Assembly: GCA_964605155.1 (NCBI GenBank)
Contig: CAZSAK010000012.1
Location: forward strand, 17,830-81,829
DNA: 64,000 nucleotides
Source: CAZSAK01 sp964605155
GTDB taxonomy: Bacteria; Pseudomonadota; Gammaproteobacteria; SZUA-140
Reading direction: 5' to 3'
In this document: one piece after another, positions 63,208 through 64,000 of the stretch
Numbering within the stretch: the first letter of the stretch is position 1
Layout: every line of letters begins with the position of its first letter
Notes under the pieces: model-generated
What the model was told of the DNA's origin: nothing
Databases searched by the model: none
Seen by the model: the letters and a program-made list of their open reading frames with translations, nothing else
Translations under genes and position numbers: made by a program

Positions 63208-64000
63208 ATGCATGCAACCTTGCCGTTACTCGAAGTCAGCGATTTTCCTGCAATCAAGCGTGCCAGGCTGGATACGCTGCAGGTAAACCTGGGTTATCTC
63301 TGTAACCAGCAATGTTTCCATTGCCATGTCGACGCCGGGCCCAGGCGCAAAGAGATCATGCAGCGGGAAACCATTGATGATGTCATCAACTACATCAGGA
63401 TTTCTGATTTAGAAACGCTCGATTTGACGGGTGGGGCACCCGAATTGAATCCTCACTTCAGGGACCTGGTCGTGACCGCCCGTAAGATGGGGCTGCGCGT
63501 CGTCGACCGCTGTAACCTGACGATCCTCGAGGTACCCGGACAAGAGGATCTGGCCCAGTTTCTCGCCGACCAACGGCTCGAGATTACCGCCTCGCTTCCC
63601 TGCTATCTGGAGGAAAATGTCACCCGGCAACGCGGCAAGGGGGTGTATGCATCGAGCATTCGCGCACTGCAGAGGCTCAACAAACTGGGTTATGGTCACG
63701 AGGGAAGCGGCCTGGTTTTGAATCTGGTGTATAACCCCCAAGGACCGGCATTGCCGCCGTCCCAGCAGGCTTTGCAACATGATTACAAGCAACATCTCGA
63801 TGAGGATTACGGTATCGTGTTCAACGAACTGTTTACCATCACCAACATGCCCATCAAGCGTTTTGGCAGCATGCTCATTTCCAAAGACCAGTTTGAGGGC
63901 TACATGTCATTACTGCGGGATTCATATAACCCGTCAAACCTCAAATCGGTCATGTGTCGCACCCTCATCAGTATCGACTGGCAGGGATATGTCTATGACT
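63208..64000 (+). CDS. arsS: ArsS-type radical SAM protein, 5' part (cut by window end)
   Basis: At least 264 codons are open to the window end. AAGGGG lies about eight bases before the ATG. The radical-SAM cluster motif CNQQCFHCHVDAGP (Cx3Cx2C) is near 33-40, followed by ETLDLTGGAPELNP, DRCNLTILEVPGQEDL and GVYASSIRALQRLNKLGY, all typical of ArsS, the arsenosugar-synthesis radical SAM protein. Some homologues carry selenocysteine; no in-frame TGA occurs in the visible part. The C-terminal part with additional cysteines lies outside. Arsenic metabolism is the probable role. Confidence 0.9.
   Translation, partial: MHATLPLLEVSDFPAIKRARLDTLQVNLGYLCNQQCFHCHVDAGPRRKEIMQRETIDDVINYIRISDLETLDLTGGAPELNPHFRDLVVTARKMGLRVVDRCNLTILEVPGQEDLAQFLADQRLEITASLPCYLEENVTRQRGKGVYASSIRALQRLNKLGYGHEGSGLVLNLVYNPQGPALPPSQQALQHDYKQHLDEDYGIVFNELFTITNMPIKRFGSMLISKDQFEGYMSLLRDSYNPSNLKSVMCRTLISIDWQGYVYD

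Noticed and set aside
63208..64000. Selenocysteine (in-frame TGA) in the ArsS gene
   Set aside because: The visible frame has no TGA up to the window end; some ArsS proteins use Sec further on, which cannot be judged here.
1..64000. CRISPR arrays, insertion sequences, prophage or integron elements
   Set aside because: No regularly spaced repeats, transposase, integrase or phage genes were found anywhere in the window.

Overview
The window reads as a piece of the chromosome of a chemolithoautotrophic gammaproteobacterium, probably a sulfur-oxidiser-type relative of the Chromatiales or Thiotrichales. This is inferred from gene content, not from a marker gene. The basis is a CbbR-controlled form I Rubisco with CbbQ and CbbO, together with gammaproteobacterial synteny blocks (birA-coaX-SPOR-tRNA-Thr and gshB-tonB-yqgE-ruvX-pyrR-pyrB-pyrC'). 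I see no insertion sequence, prophage or CRISPR array. Genes are dense and often overlap by 1-4 bases.

Layout: (1) 1-3800 is the end of a membrane operon for a complex related to hydrogenase-4 and complex I (hyfE, hyfF, large and small subunits). The large subunit has lost all four NiFe-binding cysteines, as in energy-converting hydrogenase-related (Ehr) complexes. (2) 3871-7528 is a copper- or metal-flavoured group on the minus strand: a His-rich DUF2231 membrane protein, an outer-membrane barrel, a Tat-exported two-domain multicopper oxidase and a small Cys/His-rich exported protein. (3) 7610-13886 is cbbR diverging from cbbL-cbbS-(terminator)-cbbQ-cbbO. (4) 14129-27173 holds signalling and envelope genes: a PilZ protein, a double receiver, glnK-amtB, an alanine-zipper lipoprotein, a YkuD-SPOR L,D-transpeptidase, purT, a SIMPL protein, and a response regulator/histidine kinase/redoxin operon. 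(5) 27458-31023 contains tRNA-Thr(TGT), a SPOR protein, coaX and birA. Upstream of birA is a probable stand-alone structured RNA with its own promoter and terminator. (6) 31618-36796 contains an ATP-grasp protein, a cyclic-nucleotide-binding protein, a bactofilin, and a membrane VWA protein coupled to an acidic coiled-coil protein. (7) 36911-39067 is bioA and rsmE.

(8) 39098-45620 is the most unusual part. It is a Pil-Chp-like chemosensory cluster (PilG-like receiver, PilJ-like receptor, ChpA-like CheA, ChpB-like CheB) in which each component has lost residues normally needed for phosphotransfer, ATP binding, demethylation or kinase control. The CheW-like and receiver folds remain, and pilH and pilI are absent. 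It looks like a pseudo-enzyme signalling or scaffolding array, or a system far along in decay. (9) 45881-57246 is gshA-gshB, an ApbE / NusG-domain-II / Gx trio resembling flavinylation-linked electron-transfer loci, tonB, yqgE, ruvX, pyrR, pyrB, a pseudo-dihydroorotase pyrC', a PyrK-like flavoprotein and pilU. (10) 57433-64000 holds a mercuric-reductase-like flavoprotein, the three-gene proton-translocating transhydrogenase, a TVP38/VTT membrane protein and the 5' part of an ArsS-type radical SAM gene cut by the window edge.

Taken together, the cell fixes CO2 through Rubisco with CbbQO-type activation. It maintains NAD(P)H balance and proton motive force with transhydrogenase and the Ehr-like complex, makes glutathione, handles copper and arsenic, and has type IV pilus retraction with an aberrant Chp pathway.
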